Shown here in pieces: positions 45,219 through 53,753 of a DNA stretch of 64,000 nt (positions are counted from its first letter, which is position 1; each line of letters opens with the position of its first letter). The stretch comes from Aestuariivivens sediminicola. GTDB lineage: Bacteria > Bacteroidota > Bacteroidia > Flavobacteriales > Flavobacteriaceae. The notes below the pieces were generated by a model, which saw only the letters and a list, made by a program, of their open reading frames with translations, searched no databases and was not told where the DNA came from. The stretch covers positions 62,001 through 126,000 of the forward strand of contig NZ_JAKMCM010000001.1 in NCBI RefSeq assembly GCF_022662015.1, in the 5' to 3' direction. Position numbers and translations under genes: made by a program.

Positions 45219-46364
45219 TTAAAATAATCTATCAAAAAACTCTCTCACACAACCTTCACCTCCCTTTGCTGTCATTATCAATATTTGTGGCAGGGACTTT
45301 ATTTTCTTTATAGCATCAGCCGGACAGCCGGCCCATCCCACATTTTGTAAGGCTTCCAGACAATTAATGTCATCACCTATATATGCCACCTCACTTAGGG
45401 AGATATTTTCTTTTTTACAAATTTCCTTGATGGCATCTAGTTTACCCCCATGTTCTTTACCTTGATACAAATAATCTACTTTCAACTTGGTCGCCCTATA
45501 TTCAACTATTTTTGTGTTTTCTGATGTAATCATGGCCGTTTTAATTCCTGCACTACGAAGTAGTTCAAAAGCTTTGCCATCATGGGTATTGAATTTTTTG
45601 AGCTCCTCCCCATTTTCAGTATAATACATCCCTGCATCAGTTAAAACGCCATCAACATCGGTTGCAAAGAGTTTTATTTTTTTCTTTTCAGGTTTAATAA
45701 TGTTTCGATACATAAGCGCCTCTGCAATAATCCAATCTTCAGGTTGGTCCAATTCAAACGCCGTGTATTCGGGCATTTCATATAAACCTATTTTGCCACT
45801 CAACCTATTTTTGTCCCTTAAAATATTCGCCACGGTATTTATGTAGACTGCACCATTTTCCATATATTCTCCAAAGAAATCCTGTCTTCTTGGGCGGTTT
45901 TTATAATCATAGTTTTTTGAAGTTCCATCTTGGTTCCAAAAAAAACGTTTTATTTTCACAACACTTAACAGGGAATCGATAAGTTGGCCATTAAACTTTT
46001 GTAGAGCCTTTGAGAAATCTAAATTCGTAGTGAATGGAGATGTTGCTTGAACAAGCATAAAAACGGTATCTTTTTCCAATTTCGTCTTTTCCAAATACTC
46101 TAGCATAACACTCTCTGTAGTAGAAGTGTCTTTCGAGTTTTCGGTTGAGCGCCTATAAATTTCTGTTTTTTTTAAATCAAACTCAGCTACAGTTTCCTCG
46201 ATTATATCCGAATCTGTAGCAACAATAATTTTGTTTATTTGTGGTGTTTCTTCCAGAGCCGAAATACTCCAATACACCAAAGGTCTTCCGCAAAAATCTT
46301 TAATGTTTTTTAATGGAATGGATTTGCTACCACCACGCACAGGTATAAAAGCTATTACATCCAT
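45219..46364 (-). CDS. neuA: CMP-nonulosonate cytidylyltransferase fused to HAD phosphatase
   Basis: A 381-residue fusion. Residues 1-225 are a CMP-sialate synthetase: IPVRGGSKSIPLKNIKDFCGRPL (7-29), the CTP-binding Arg/Lys region, and YMENGAVYI. Residues 230-381 are a KdsC-like HAD phosphatase: DVDGVLTD (236-243, nucleophile and acid Asp), TSEN (280-283), GGKLDAI and YIGDDIN. The pair would remove a 9-phosphate from a nonulosonic acid and activate it with CTP, an architecture also seen in animal CMAS. It starts 1 nt after the NeuB stop. Confidence 0.88.
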   Translation of the reverse strand: MDVIAFIPVRGGSKSIPLKNIKDFCGRPLVYWSISALEETPQINKIIVATDSDIIEETVAEFDLKKTEIYRRSTENSKDTSTTESVMLEYLEKTKLEKDTVFMLVQATSPFTTNLDFSKALQKFNGQLIDSLLSVVKIKRFFWNQDGTSKNYDYKNRPRRQDFFGEYMENGAVYINTVANILRDKNRLSGKIGLYEMPEYTAFELDQPEDWIIAEALMYRNIIKPEKKKIKLFATDVDGVLTDAGMYYTENGEELKKFNTHDGKAFELLRSAGIKTAMITSENTKIVEYRATKLKVDYLYQGKEHGGKLDAIKEICKKENISLSEVAYIGDDINCLEALQNVGWAGCPADAIKKIKSLPQILIMTAKGGEGCVREFFDRLF

Positions 46365-46365
46365 T

Positions 46366-47238
46366 TTACCATTTTATCTGGTTCTTTTTAAGTTTATTTC
46401 TTTGAACATTTTCTATATCCAATATTTCCTGCTTTTTAAAATTCATTGATCTATGAACCGCATTGGCATCTCGGGCTAATTTGCGCAAGCCATCAGGTTC
46501 TAGTGATGCGGCATGATCAGTTCCTTTCCATGTCCTATCCAACGTAAAATGGCGTTCTATCCATTCTGCTCCAAGGGCTACGGCTGCAGCATCGACTGCA
46601 ATTCCCAAATGATGCCCCGAAAAACCAATAGATTTAACCCTGTACATGAATTTTTCTTTCAGACGCTTTATCTCCAACAGACTAATATCTTCAAAAGGTA
46701 CTGGATAACCAGAGGTACAACTATAAATAACCAGATCCTTGGCACGTTGCTTTTTCTCAAAAAAGGTTACAATTTTTTCTTCTTCCTCATGGGTTGTCAT
46801 TCCTAACGAAAGGTGGATATCACCTTCAAAATTGTTGGCCAAATATTCCAACAAAGGTTTATTGAGATTACAAGCCGATGGCACTTTGATAAGCTTGGGA
46901 TTGATAAACATAATCTCTTTCGCTGAAGTTATATCCCAAACTGAAGTTGAATATATTACATTTAACTCTTCACACCATTTCTTAAGTTGCTTGTGTTGCT
47001 CTAAATCAAATTCTAAAAACTCACGATGTGCTCCGTAAGTATTGCCATAAGAATTAAGGGGGTTTGGATGAGGTGCCACGTATTCATCTTCAGTCAGCAA
47101 TTCTTTATTAGAGCGTTTTTGAAATTTCGCTACATCAACCTTACAAAATATGGCAGCCGTTTGAATAAGCTCTTTGGCAATTTCCATTTGCCCTTTATGA
47201 TTAGCTCCAATCTCTGCAATAATTTTAGGTCTTTTCAT
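46366..47238 (-). CDS. neuB: N-acylneuraminate/nonulosonate synthase (NeuB family) without SAF domain
   Basis: A 290-residue TIM-barrel synthase that condenses PEP with a hexosamine or hexose (phosphate). Motifs: IIAEIGANHKGQ, AKFQKRSNKELLT, KVPSACNLNKPLLEYLA, IGFSGHHLGIAVDAAAVALGAEWIERHFTLDRTWKGTDHAASLEP. The two Mn-binding His residues (GHH and ERHFT) are kept. Typical NeuB has about 345 residues with a C-terminal SAF domain; this one ends before it, and neuA begins 1 nt later, so there is no room for it. The product may be Kdn- or Neu-type. Confidence 0.86.
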   Translation of the reverse strand: MKRPKIIAEIGANHKGQMEIAKELIQTAAIFCKVDVAKFQKRSNKELLTEDEYVAPHPNPLNSYGNTYGAHREFLEFDLEQHKQLKKWCEELNVIYSTSVWDITSAKEIMFINPKLIKVPSACNLNKPLLEYLANNFEGDIHLSLGMTTHEEEEKIVTFFEKKQRAKDLVIYSCTSGYPVPFEDISLLEIKRLKEKFMYRVKSIGFSGHHLGIAVDAAAVALGAEWIERHFTLDRTWKGTDHAASLEPDGLRKLARDANAVHRSMNFKKQEILDIENVQRNKLKKNQIKW

Positions 47239-47242
47239 ATTT

Positions 47243-48445
47243 TTAATTTAAATGCATCTTTTCAAGTGCATCCTTTACATTTTTTAAAGAAGTATGATAT
47301 AATTCTTTTTGTTTTCTTGATATATACTCAATTTCATTTTGCGTATTTTCAAGCGAGTTTAATATTCTTGACTGCAAATCTTTAGAATAAGTTGAAGATA
47401 GCACATCAACACCCCAATTAGGTCGCCCTATATCATCTAGAAACCATTGTAATTTATCATGTGAGATAATTGACACTATGGGAGTTTTACAACCGAAAGG
47501 AATCATTTGTGCATGACCTCGCATACCTACTACTAATTTAGGTCTTGAGTATTCTTCAATAATTTTCTTAGGATGAACATGACTCAATTTAACTAATTCA
47601 TACTTTACACCGAAACTTTGTAGGAAAGGAAGAATTGCTTCGTCCGTTTGCATATGTGAATAAAACTTTATTGGTATATTTTTAGATATGTCCTTAAGCA
47701 TTTTGGCTGTATTAGATAATATTACACCAATATTCTTACCGAATCTTAAGTGAGATCTATCGAAGGCTGTATTAATAGCAACAAAATCCTCTTTTTGATT
47801 ATAATCTGCAAGATCTGGATAAAGTTTAGATAAAAACGTAGTCATACATGGTTGAAAGCGTAGTTTATGATGCAAATCTTCCGGTATATAATTTTTAATA
47901 GCTTCTATACTACCCGTATTTCTTAGGCCAATGTAACAAGATTTTTTTGCAAAGGCCGTGATATTTTCCTTAAAATATGGCTCAAATTCTTCCTGCCCTC
48001 GAAAACGATTGTAACCCACCGCATAAATTACAACAGGTCTTTTTATTTTTTTAAGCATTTCTACAGAGCAAGGCCATTGCCATCCACTTTTATCATTAGC
48101 ATTGGTATCCTTTAAAAACAAGCCACCACCACCTATTACCACACCATTTGTATCATTAATTTGGTTAATTAGCTGATCATCAACCACGGGATAAACAGCT
48201 TTATTCTTCCAACATAATGTAGGAAGAATATGTGACCAAGTATCCTGAAGTGCAATGGGCAACAATGCATCCCCCGCATTCCCGTAATTGAATGCCGATA
48301 TATGTATGATTTTGTGGCTTTCGTTTTTTGATGGAAAGTCAACAATTTGAGGTAGTTCTTTTGGTAACAATGAATTATTTGCCTTAGATACTTTAAAAAA
48401 TCTAAAATAAATTTTCCTGAGAATTTTATCTATAGTACTTTTCAT
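47243..48445 (-). CDS. Polysaccharide pyruvyl transferase family protein
   Basis: A 400-residue protein of the PS_pyruv_trans family (CsaB/WcaK type). It opens with a basic stretch and then HISAFNYGNAGDALLPIALQD, has VVIGGGGLFLKD, and ends LVVGMRGHAQMIPFGCKTPIVSII, all typical. Members add pyruvate ketals to sugars, giving negative charge to the polymer. Its ATG overlaps the stop of the methyltransferase gene (TAATG) and it lies 4 nt before neuB, so it belongs to the nonulosonate operon. Confidence 0.87.
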   Translation of the reverse strand: MKSTIDKILRKIYFRFFKVSKANNSLLPKELPQIVDFPSKNESHKIIHISAFNYGNAGDALLPIALQDTWSHILPTLCWKNKAVYPVVDDQLINQINDTNGVVIGGGGLFLKDTNANDKSGWQWPCSVEMLKKIKRPVVIYAVGYNRFRGQEEFEPYFKENITAFAKKSCYIGLRNTGSIEAIKNYIPEDLHHKLRFQPCMTTFLSKLYPDLADYNQKEDFVAINTAFDRSHLRFGKNIGVILSNTAKMLKDISKNIPIKFYSHMQTDEAILPFLQSFGVKYELVKLSHVHPKKIIEEYSRPKLVVGMRGHAQMIPFGCKTPIVSIISHDKLQWFLDDIGRPNWGVDVLSSTYSKDLQSRILNSLENTQNEIEYISRKQKELYHTSLKNVKDALEKMHLN

Positions 48446-49323
48446 TAAAGATATTTCTTTAAACGGATTTTAAGTTTGTTATTTAGATTGCTGAAAAGAC
48501 TTTTTTTAGTTTTCTTTTTGCTATTTTCTTTTATAATGTCAATGATTCGTTGTTTATTATCTTTCTTAAATCTTTTATCTATTCCTTTTTTGGCTATTAC
48601 GGATACAAAACCTCTATTCATAAATAATTCTATTATTGAAAATCCTTCGCTCTCCAATAACCAAGGTAAAGTTTTGTTGGAAAATGTATTTACATGTACA
48701 TCCCAAAAAAATGTATCTAGACTTCCTGTATAAATATTATCAATTGTTGGACATTCTATATAAATGTAACCATCATCTTTTAAACGTGTATAAATTTCCT
48801 TAATGAATGCACGCGGATCTATGATATGCTCTATGACGTGAAAATTACAGATAAAATCAAATAAAATCCCTTTCGGATAATCCTGAAACATTACGGTTTC
48901 AATTTCAATATTATAACGTTTTTGTACAGGCTTAACAAAATTAGAATCCGGTTCTATACCAATAACTTTATGTCCTAAAGCTTTTAATAACCATAAAAAA
49001 CTACCAGCGCCACAACCAATTTCCAAGCAACTTTTAGCTTTTGAAAAGAAACTGGGAATTTTCTTTTCGAGATGATGTATGCGCTCTAAAGCATACTGTT
49101 CAGTTTGTATAAACTTATCCAAGTCCGGTTCGGTAGATTTTCTGGCTTCCTTCGAAAAATCACCATCCAAGTATAATTTAGACACTTCTGCATTTGATAT
49201 TCTTGGCCAAGTATAAATGAATCCACAATTAGAACAAACATGATTTTCCAAATATCTTTTTCCCCTAGAATTAGTATAAAGTAATTCATTATTGGGCGAT
49301 TCGCAAATTGGACATCTATTCAT
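48445..49323 (-). CDS. Class I SAM-dependent methyltransferase (Methyltransf_23) with N-terminal zinc motif
   Basis: A 292-residue protein. Two Cys pairs open it (CPIC and CSNC, residues 4-34). The SAM loop is SCLEIGCGAGSFLWLL, followed by IGIEPDSNFV and FHVIEHIIDPRAFIKEI. The layout resembles the methyltransferase at 43253, although the cores differ. A basic tail (KKKTKKSLFSNLNNK) ends it. It probably methylates the polysaccharide; the target sugar is unknown. Confidence 0.83.
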   Translation of the reverse strand: MNRCPICESPNNELLYTNSRGKRYLENHVCSNCGFIYTWPRISNAEVSKLYLDGDFSKEARKSTEPDLDKFIQTEQYALERIHHLEKKIPSFFSKAKSCLEIGCGAGSFLWLLKALGHKVIGIEPDSNFVKPVQKRYNIEIETVMFQDYPKGILFDFICNFHVIEHIIDPRAFIKEIYTRLKDDGYIYIECPTIDNIYTGSLDTFFWDVHVNTFSNKTLPWLLESEGFSIIELFMNRGFVSVIAKKGIDKRFKKDNKQRIIDIIKENSKKKTKKSLFSNLNNKLKIRLKKYL

Positions 49324-49326
49324 TAT

Positions 49327-50244
49327 TTATAAAGTCTTTATCCAATTCTTTATTTTTAATTGAATATAATTTAAAAAATATCCGTCAAAATACAACAAAT
49401 AATAGTAAATACTATAGGCTATAATGCCAAATTTAGAATGATGCCCCAATTCTATTTTCCGATGCATTTTTAGGGCTTTTTTATAATCTTGTCTGGTGAC
49501 TATATTTGGAAATTCATCTCTAAAATCTTTAAGTAATTTTCTGGTGGTTTTGTGTTGTAATGCCTTATTAGTAGTTACTGACTGGTTTGCTACTTTTCTA
49601 TTTATGGCTACCAGTTTTCTGGGGATACCATATACCTGAGACACCAGAGCAAAACGTAATACATAATCCCAATCTACATTCATGTTAGGATATCTATTGG
49701 TAAAGGTTAAATGATTACCTGTATGAACAGATTTACGCAGCATCATGCAGGTGTTTACTACTTTAAGCTGGTTAATGTATAAGAACTTAAATAATGCTTC
49801 CCCTTGAGGAAATTGCTTACCATTAACCAATAGTCCAGGGAACAACACGCGCCTGTGGTCACTTACAAACTCCGCAATACCAGATACTAACCCAACTTTT
49901 GGGTACTGCTGCATAACGGCTACCTGCCATTCAATACGTTCTGACACATATACATCGTCTTGTTCGGCCATAGCAATGAAAGCACTTTCTGGTGATGCTG
50001 AAGCTATTAATTTATTTGTATTGGGGCCCAGTCCCAAATTGACTGGATTCTCAGTAACAGTAATTCGTGGATCCTTAAAACTTTCGGCAATGGCTTTTGA
50101 TCTATCTTTTGAACCATCAATACCAATTAGCAACTCAAAATTAGTGTAGGTTTGATTGAGTAAACTTTCTAAGGTTGTCTTTAAAGTGCTTTCACCATTA
50201 TAAACAGGAAGAATTATAGTTACTAATGGCTTTTTATCTACCAT
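49327..50244 (-). CDS. Glycosyltransferase family 2-type enzyme
   Basis: A 305-residue GT-A transferase. It starts PLVTIILPVYNGESTLKTTLESL and has ELLIGIDGSKDRS and the AEQDDVYVSERIEWQ metal-binding motif (Q-DD). The tail is basic. Its ATG overlaps the upstream GT2 by 11 nt. Specificity unknown. Confidence 0.9.
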   Translation of the reverse strand: MVDKKPLVTIILPVYNGESTLKTTLESLLNQTYTNFELLIGIDGSKDRSKAIAESFKDPRITVTENPVNLGLGPNTNKLIASASPESAFIAMAEQDDVYVSERIEWQVAVMQQYPKVGLVSGIAEFVSDHRRVLFPGLLVNGKQFPQGEALFKFLYINQLKVVNTCMMLRKSVHTGNHLTFTNRYPNMNVDWDYVLRFALVSQVYGIPRKLVAINRKVANQSVTTNKALQHKTTRKLLKDFRDEFPNIVTRQDYKKALKMHRKIELGHHSKFGIIAYSIYYYLLYFDGYFLNYIQLKIKNWIKTL

Positions 50245-51103
50245 TTAATTTTTGTTTTATTTTAATCAAAAGCTTTATAAACGGATTAAATTGTTTTATT
50301 AACTTAATTTCATTTTTTAAACTTAGGTAAAGCAATATGTGCTTATAATATTCATAATAAAGCATCTGCTTTTCATTAATATTCTGACTTTTGTTTATAC
50401 TTGTTGCTTGATTATCATGCAGCCTAAACCTTACGAGGTAATCATCTACAAAACCAATAAGAAAATGGGGCATTACAAGATACCAGTAAAGATAGTCTAA
50501 GTTCTGTTTTAAGGAGGTACTAAAGTACCCTACGTTCTCTAAACATGTTTTATTTAACAATACGGCCGAGGGCTCTCCAATTTTGTTTCCTGGGGATTTA
50601 AGGAAGTTAGGATCTCTTAAATAAACACGTCCGGAAATCACCCCTTCCGTCACCATAAAATTTGCCCATTTATCATGTAAGGTCTTGTAATTATTTATAA
50701 AATCTGCATATCTATGCTTTGGTCCCTCAACCATAAAATGACGTTTACAATAGACCAATCCAATTTTGGGATTGGTTAAGGCCAATTGCATCATTTTATC
50801 TATACATGCAGGTTCTAAAATATCGTCCTGAAATAAAAATTTAATATAATCGCCTTTTGCCTGCTTTACACAGTTATTCCAATTAGCACCAATACCTTGT
50901 GGTTCATGATTATATACATATATAGGAATATTGGTCTTTTGTTTATACGATTCAACAATTTTCAAGGTTCCATCCTGAGAAGCATCATCAGAAATAACAA
51001 TTTCAATATTTCGATAGGTTTGAGCAATAGCAGAATTTAAAGCCTGATCTAAATAAGCTTCGCCGTTACAGGTAGGTATGCATATGGAGACAAGAGGTTT
51101 CAT
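50234..51103 (-). CDS. Glycosyltransferase family 2-type enzyme
   Basis: A 289-residue GT-A transferase: PLVSICIPTCNGEAYLDQALNSA, IVISDDASQDGTLKIV, and FLFQDDILEPACIDKM (DD). Its ATG overlaps the stop of the upstream gene (ATGA). It is in a run of seven tightly packed genes. Specificity unknown. Confidence 0.9.
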   Translation of the reverse strand: MKPLVSICIPTCNGEAYLDQALNSAIAQTYRNIEIVISDDASQDGTLKIVESYKQKTNIPIYVYNHEPQGIGANWNNCVKQAKGDYIKFLFQDDILEPACIDKMMQLALTNPKIGLVYCKRHFMVEGPKHRYADFINNYKTLHDKWANFMVTEGVISGRVYLRDPNFLKSPGNKIGEPSAVLLNKTCLENVGYFSTSLKQNLDYLYWYLVMPHFLIGFVDDYLVRFRLHDNQATSINKSQNINEKQMLYYEYYKHILLYLSLKNEIKLIKQFNPFIKLLIKIKQKLNGR

Positions 51104-51858
51104 TGTATCATTTTTCTTAACTTACGTAATACCTTAATAGCATAAAACGAAAACTTTTTTAAAATGCTGTAATTATATCTCATTATATCTTTACTTTCAA
51201 TATAATACTCGTACTTATGAGCATGATAAATAGAATAAATGTTCTTAAAAACATTTCCTTTAATAGTATTTATTTTTTGACCTGTTTTATGAATGACATA
51301 AACAATAGATAACTGATCTCTACGACTATACTTTAAAGTCTGTTTCCACCAAAACGGATAAAAGTTTCCGGAATCAATATTTTGGTTTTTAATTAAGATT
51401 CCTGAAGCATACATACCCGCATGAGCCGGCATACCGTTAAAAAAATATATTAAAGCCTGTTTTAAAATGCGTAAAGAAAAATCCTTACCAATTCTTACAC
51501 TGGTCATGGCTTCACTATAAAAATCATCTCGATCGGGATGTACATACATTGTTAAAAATGAATTATGTGCAAATTCAATTAATTTAGGTAGTTTATCAAA
51601 ATCTAATTGGATATTAGAATCATGCCATATTAAAACATCATAGTCTTTCAATATAGGGTCGCCCATATGCTTGTAGTAAAAGGCATTTTTTGAAACATCT
51701 TTAAAAATTAATGGCTTTATTACAGTTTCATAGGGATAAACATTTAAGTCCGTATCCGTAAATAAGTAAAAGCTTATATCACTGCCGTCCAAATAGTTTA
51801 AAGGCGTTAGGAGCGCATCCTTACCTCCGAAATTAGCCGTATAAATTGCAATTTTCAT
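51100..51858 (-). CDS. DUF616-like (TOD1/MUCI70-type) putative glycosyltransferase
   Basis: A 252-residue protein resembling the TOD1/MUCI70 (DUF616) glycosyltransferase-like domain: opening AIYTANFGGKDAL, then DYDVLIWHDSNIQLD (an acidic pocket) and FLTMYVHPDRDDFYSEA. Members are putative glycosyltransferases. The assignment rests on this motif pattern and on the position between two GT2 genes with ATGA overlaps on both sides. Confidence 0.6.
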   Translation of the reverse strand: MKIAIYTANFGGKDALLTPLNYLDGSDISFYLFTDTDLNVYPYETVIKPLIFKDVSKNAFYYKHMGDPILKDYDVLIWHDSNIQLDFDKLPKLIEFAHNSFLTMYVHPDRDDFYSEAMTSVRIGKDFSLRILKQALIYFFNGMPAHAGMYASGILIKNQNIDSGNFYPFWWKQTLKYSRRDQLSIVYVIHKTGQKINTIKGNVFKNIYSIYHAHKYEYYIESKDIMRYNYSILKKFSFYAIKVLRKLRKMIQ

Positions 51859-52760
51859 GTAATTCTTTTTGAATACAACTTAATTAAATAATAAAGTCCC
51901 TTCGCGCCAAATTCAATTAAAATAGCATTAATAATACCTCTCTCAAACAATCTTTCCTTTAATGGAAGTTTGCCTAACAATCTAAAACAACGATAAACTA
52001 AAAATTTTCTTGCTTTTTTGGGAGCCTTATCTTTAACTTCTAAATACGTATTCCAATAGGTGAAAAAATAGCCTAAATAAGTTTTGCGCCTACTGTCGCG
52101 TAAACTTCCCCTAATAGACGCTTTATGATATCTGATTAAGGTAACGACTTCCTCAAGAAAAATACCATTTTCTGACAATAGGAGAATTTTACAAAAATAA
52201 TTGTATTCCTGTCCAGACATTAAACTTTCATTAAACCTTACTTGTTTCGCTAGATTTGATGTTATAAGTGTATCACAGGTTAACCAATTTATTTTATGCC
52301 TAATATAATTAATGGACGTGATGTCTTTAGTGGTAAACTGGTACTGATTCACCAAGGTCTTGTTAAGTTCTTCATTATTTAGATAACGGGATTGGGCGAC
52401 AACAAAGTGGTAATCATCGCTGTGTAAAGCTTTTATCTTTACCTGAAGATGATTAGGGGCCATTAAATCGTCACTGTCAAAAAACATAATATAATCTCCT
52501 CTTGCTTTTTGAAGCCCGAAATTCCTGCACGCATTGGCCCCTTTTACTTTATTTATAGGTCTTTGCAAAGCAACAAATCTTGAATCATTTAAAGCATAAT
52601 CAGTTAATACTTTTAAAGAATTATCTGTAGAATCGTCATCAACCACAATACACTCCCAATTAGTATATGTTTGCTTTTGGATTGAATTTAGCGTGTTTCT
52701 GATAAGATGGGCCCTATTGTATGACGGTATTATTATGGATACTAAATTATTGTTTGACAT
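51855..52760 (-). CDS. Glycosyltransferase family 2-type enzyme, paralogue of next gene
   Basis: A 301-residue GT-A transferase. Its first 115 residues closely resemble the neighbouring GT2 at 52795: SIIIPSYNRAHLI, QTYTNWECIVVDDDSTDN, KGANACRNFGLQKARGDYI and FFDSDDLM. This points to tandem duplication and divergence of the C-terminal acceptor half. Specificity unknown. Confidence 0.9.
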   Translation of the reverse strand: MSNNNLVSIIIPSYNRAHLIRNTLNSIQKQTYTNWECIVVDDDSTDNSLKVLTDYALNDSRFVALQRPINKVKGANACRNFGLQKARGDYIMFFDSDDLMAPNHLQVKIKALHSDDYHFVVAQSRYLNNEELNKTLVNQYQFTTKDITSINYIRHKINWLTCDTLITSNLAKQVRFNESLMSGQEYNYFCKILLLSENGIFLEEVVTLIRYHKASIRGSLRDSRRKTYLGYFFTYWNTYLEVKDKAPKKARKFLVYRCFRLLGKLPLKERLFERGIINAILIEFGAKGLYYLIKLYSKRIT

Positions 52761-52794
52761 AAAAACCTTATGTTAATCGAATTACGCTAAACGT

Positions 52795-53730
52795 TTAGAC
52801 TTGTTTAATAATTAAATAACCTTTTCCAAAACACTTATAAGACACATATGCTAATTTAAGGTAACATTTTCCTGAAAATGATAAATTAAATAGCTTCTTT
52901 GTATATTTAAATACTGCTTTCGCTTTTATGTAGTCATTTTCATTGAGCATATTGTAATACGAATCAGTAAAATAATTAAAAAAATAGGATTGCGCCTTAA
53001 AGCTCAAGTCATTACCAAATAAAGTATATATCTTTTTTCTTGCCAAAAAATAGTTCCAGAGGACATTAGCATTTTTTTGCCCAGACATACTTTCTTCATG
53101 GTTCCTAAAAAACACCAGTTCCTGATTTACAAAACAATAATCTTTATCATAATGTAAAACTCTACTGAAAAATTCCCATTCTTGAGCGGCTTGCAAATCT
53201 TCATCAAACTTCAACCCAAAATTTATTAAAAACTCTTTTTTGAAAAGTGGAGCTTGAGTTAGCCAAATATTTTTTTTCATTAAAAACTTCTCAAAAACAT
53301 CATTTGATGTAGGGTAAGTTCTTAGAATATCGATAATATTTGAAGGACTGTTTTGAAATTTAGCAGTTTTGCAGACGCAAAAATTCGTTTTAGACTCAAT
53401 CAATTTGGAAAGTTGAAGTTCAATCTTATTTTTATGCATTAAATCATCGCTATCGAACCAATTTATATAGTCTCCATTACTTATTTTTAAACCATAATTC
53501 CTGCATGCATTTGCTCCTTTAGGCTTTAGTCTCGGTCTTTTCACAATCTTTATTCTATCATCTTTTTTGCAAAAATCTTCAACTACCTTAAAAGTATTAT
53601 CAATACTACCATCATCGACAACAATACATTCCCAATTTGTGTAGGTTTGAGCAATAATGGAATTTAATGTCTCTCCTATTAAATCTGCTCTGTTATAACT
53701 CGGTATAACTATTGAAACTTTATTACCCAT
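52795..53730 (-). CDS. Glycosyltransferase family 2-type enzyme, paralogue of previous gene
   Basis: A 311-residue GT-A transferase with SIVIPSYNRADLI, QTYTNWECIVVDDGSIDN, KGANACRNYGLKISNGDYI and WFDSDDLM. These match the gene at 51855-52760 nearly residue for residue. The C-terminal half is different (FNYFTDSYYNML), which fits a changed acceptor. Specificity unknown. Confidence 0.9.
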   Translation of the reverse strand: MGNKVSIVIPSYNRADLIGETLNSIIAQTYTNWECIVVDDGSIDNTFKVVEDFCKKDDRIKIVKRPRLKPKGANACRNYGLKISNGDYINWFDSDDLMHKNKIELQLSKLIESKTNFCVCKTAKFQNSPSNIIDILRTYPTSNDVFEKFLMKKNIWLTQAPLFKKEFLINFGLKFDEDLQAAQEWEFFSRVLHYDKDYCFVNQELVFFRNHEESMSGQKNANVLWNYFLARKKIYTLFGNDLSFKAQSYFFNYFTDSYYNMLNENDYIKAKAVFKYTKKLFNLSFSGKCYLKLAYVSYKCFGKGYLIIKQV

Positions 53731-53753
53731 TTAAAATTTATTTTATGACACTA

